Origin: Streptomyces capillispiralis
Lineage (GTDB): Bacteria > Actinomycetota > Actinomycetes > Streptomycetales > Streptomycetaceae
NCBI RefSeq assembly: GCF_007829875.1
Contig: NZ_VIWV01000001.1
Location: forward strand, 5,302,501 to 5,366,500
Direction: 5' to 3'
Length of the DNA stretch: 64,000 nt
The notes below the pieces were generated by a model, which ran no database searches, had not been told where the DNA came from, and saw only the letters and a list, made by a program, of their open reading frames with translations. Shown here in pieces: positions 63,114 through 64,000 of the stretch. A program made the position numbers and the translations under genes. The stretch's first letter is position 1. Each line of letters begins with the position of its first letter.

Positions 63114-63530
63114 TCACCGCCCGCCGCCCCGCCACCGCCCGCCCGCGATCCGCCTGCCCCGCGCCCGCAGCCGCCCGGCGACGGAGGGCGCGGCGAGGTA
63201 CACCCACGCCCGCACCGCCGTGCCGTCGGCGTCCCGGACGACCTCCCCGGCCACTCGCTCGTAGAGGTTGCGCGGATCGCCCGGGACGTACTCCTCCAGC
63301 CGGTCCAGTTCGGCGAGCAGCCCCGCGTACGCCTCCGGCAGGGCGGTCACCAGCTCCCCGCCCACCACCGAACCCGTCTCCTCGACGGCGTACGGGTATC
63401 CCGGCCCCTCGTAGAGCACCGCGTCCCGCAGCCGCCCCGGTTCCTCGCGCAGGGTGCGGCCGCGCAGGAAGCGGTCGTGGTTGCGCTCGCCGGGGCGGAG
63501 GGTGCCGTAGACGAAGAAGGGGAGGATCAC
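63114..63530 (-). CDS. Gamma-glutamylcyclotransferase-like protein
   Basis: A 138-residue GGCT-fold protein: FFVYGTLRPGERNHDRFL with the YGTLR substrate loop, YPYAVEETGSVVGGELV with the catalytic glutamate region, and LDRLEEYVPGDPRNLYER. Family members cleave gamma-glutamyl peptides or amines. GTG 63530 (VILPFFVYGT) is preferred; GTG 63539 is close by. The basic Arg/Gly-rich C-terminus is unusual for the family. Confidence 0.83.
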   Translation of the reverse strand: MILPFFVYGTLRPGERNHDRFLRGRTLREEPGRLRDAVLYEGPGYPYAVEETGSVVGGELVTALPEAYAGLLAELDRLEEYVPGDPRNLYERVAGEVVRDADGTAVRAWVYLAAPSVAGRLRARGRRIAGGRWRGGGR

Positions 63531-63729
63531 TCGGTTCACCTGCGCGGACGGTCGGCGGAGCCCCTCTGCACCGAAGTGCCACGGGAGCCTTGCAGGAACG
63601 ATTCTCACCCCTCACACACCCCCACATTCGCGCTATGGACATGACATTCGCGCGGCCACTTGAATCACGGTCACCATCCGCGCCGCCCCTCCCCCCACCC
63701 GCACCGGGGCGCCCGTTCTAGGAGACCGC

Positions 63730-64000
63730 TTGAGCCGGATACGGCATGCCCGAGGTTCCCGACTCGTCACCGCCGGCGTCACCGTCACCAGTGCCGCCCT
63801 GCTGGCCGCCGCACTCTCCCCCACCAGCGCCGGCGCGGCCGACCGCCCCACCCGGGCCACCGCCGTCGACAACGCCGCCTCGGTCCTCGCGGACCGCGCC
63901 GCCGCGCTGGGGCTCACCGCGGGCCAGGAGACGAAGGTCCGGGACGTCGTCGTCGACGAGGACGGCTCCCAGCACGTCCGCTACGACCGCACCTACCGCG
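63730..64000 (+). CDS. Secreted M4 (thermolysin-type) metalloprotease precursor, 5' part
   Basis: A TTG start at 63730 with AGGAG at 63720-63724 opens a frame that runs off the window end (90 codons seen). The protein begins with a basic region and a signal peptide (SRLVTAGVTVTSAALLAAAL, cleavage near SAGAA), then ALGLTAGQETKVRDVVVDEDG followed by HVRYDRTYRG, the start of the FTP propeptide domain of thermolysin-like proteases. The catalytic part lies outside the window. Confidence 0.75.
   Translation, partial: MSRIRHARGSRLVTAGVTVTSAALLAAALSPTSAGAADRPTRATAVDNAASVLADRAAALGLTAGQETKVRDVVVDEDGSQHVRYDRTYR

Overview
The window is high-GC actinobacterial chromosome, almost certainly from a Streptomyces. 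Supporting signs are extreme third-position GC (long shadow frames on both strands), many GTG starts and GTGA/ATGA overlaps, an XRE/DUF5753-DUF397 pair, a leucine leader peptide upstream of leuA, a LAxTG surface protein, and gene families so far named only after S. coelicolor loci (SCO2521 to SCO2525). The order phoH-ybeY-CNNM-CDA-like-era, then leuA, recO-uppS, zur-znu, glyS, dusB, ppdK and nirBD is a core Streptomyces backbone. I see no rRNA, tRNA, IS element, prophage or CRISPR array.

Layout. 1-8.5 kb: adenine/adenosine deaminase, an MFS exporter, then an IclR regulator divergent from a D-glucarate operon (kdgD, gudD, MFS importer), and a PfkB kinase. 8.7-13.1 kb: phoH interrupted by a 360-residue intein, then ybeY, a CNNM/CorC-type membrane protein and an MmcQ-like protein, tightly coupled. 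13.1-17.3 kb: a 49-residue membrane ORF, an XRE/DUF397 pair, a cytidine-deaminase-like protein without its catalytic residues, a secreted protein and era. 17.3-22.2 kb: an emfourin-like inhibitor with its protealysin-type M4 protease, leuA with a leader peptide and attenuator-like leader, a zinc-ribbon TerB-like protein and a GNAT acetyltransferase. 22.5-29.3 kb: a six-gene accessory operon (NNMT-like methyltransferase, large helical protein, MinD-like protein with a variant P-loop, two unknowns, a membrane-anchored protein). This is the best candidate here for an undescribed system.

29.3-37.3 kb: MMPL transporter with NarL-type two-component genes, a small hypothetical, a secreted tripeptidyl aminopeptidase, and a TetR/alcohol dehydrogenase divergon with two matching operators. 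37.3-44.2 kb: two small overlapping ORFs, recO, uppS, two membrane proteins, and a znuA-znuC-znuB-zur unit with a Zur box overlapping the promoter. 44.3-52.3 kb: glyS, a small C2H2-like protein, a DHA2 MFS exporter, dusB and ppdK. 52.6-64 kb: membrane and surface proteins (Excalibur/LAETG), two Tat-exported beta-propeller-like proteins, the nitrite reductase operon (FAD oxidoreductase-nirB-nirD) opposite a TauE/SafE transporter, a class F sortase with a neighbouring surface protein, a gamma-glutamylcyclotransferase-like protein, and the start of a secreted M4 protease cut by the window end.

A recurring detail is a -10-like hexamer placed six or seven bases before the start codon of several housekeeping genes (CDA-like, era, recO, a YcxB-like gene, znuA, dusB, tauE-like). 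This suggests leaderless transcripts. All functions are inferred from reading translated sequence; no searches were run.
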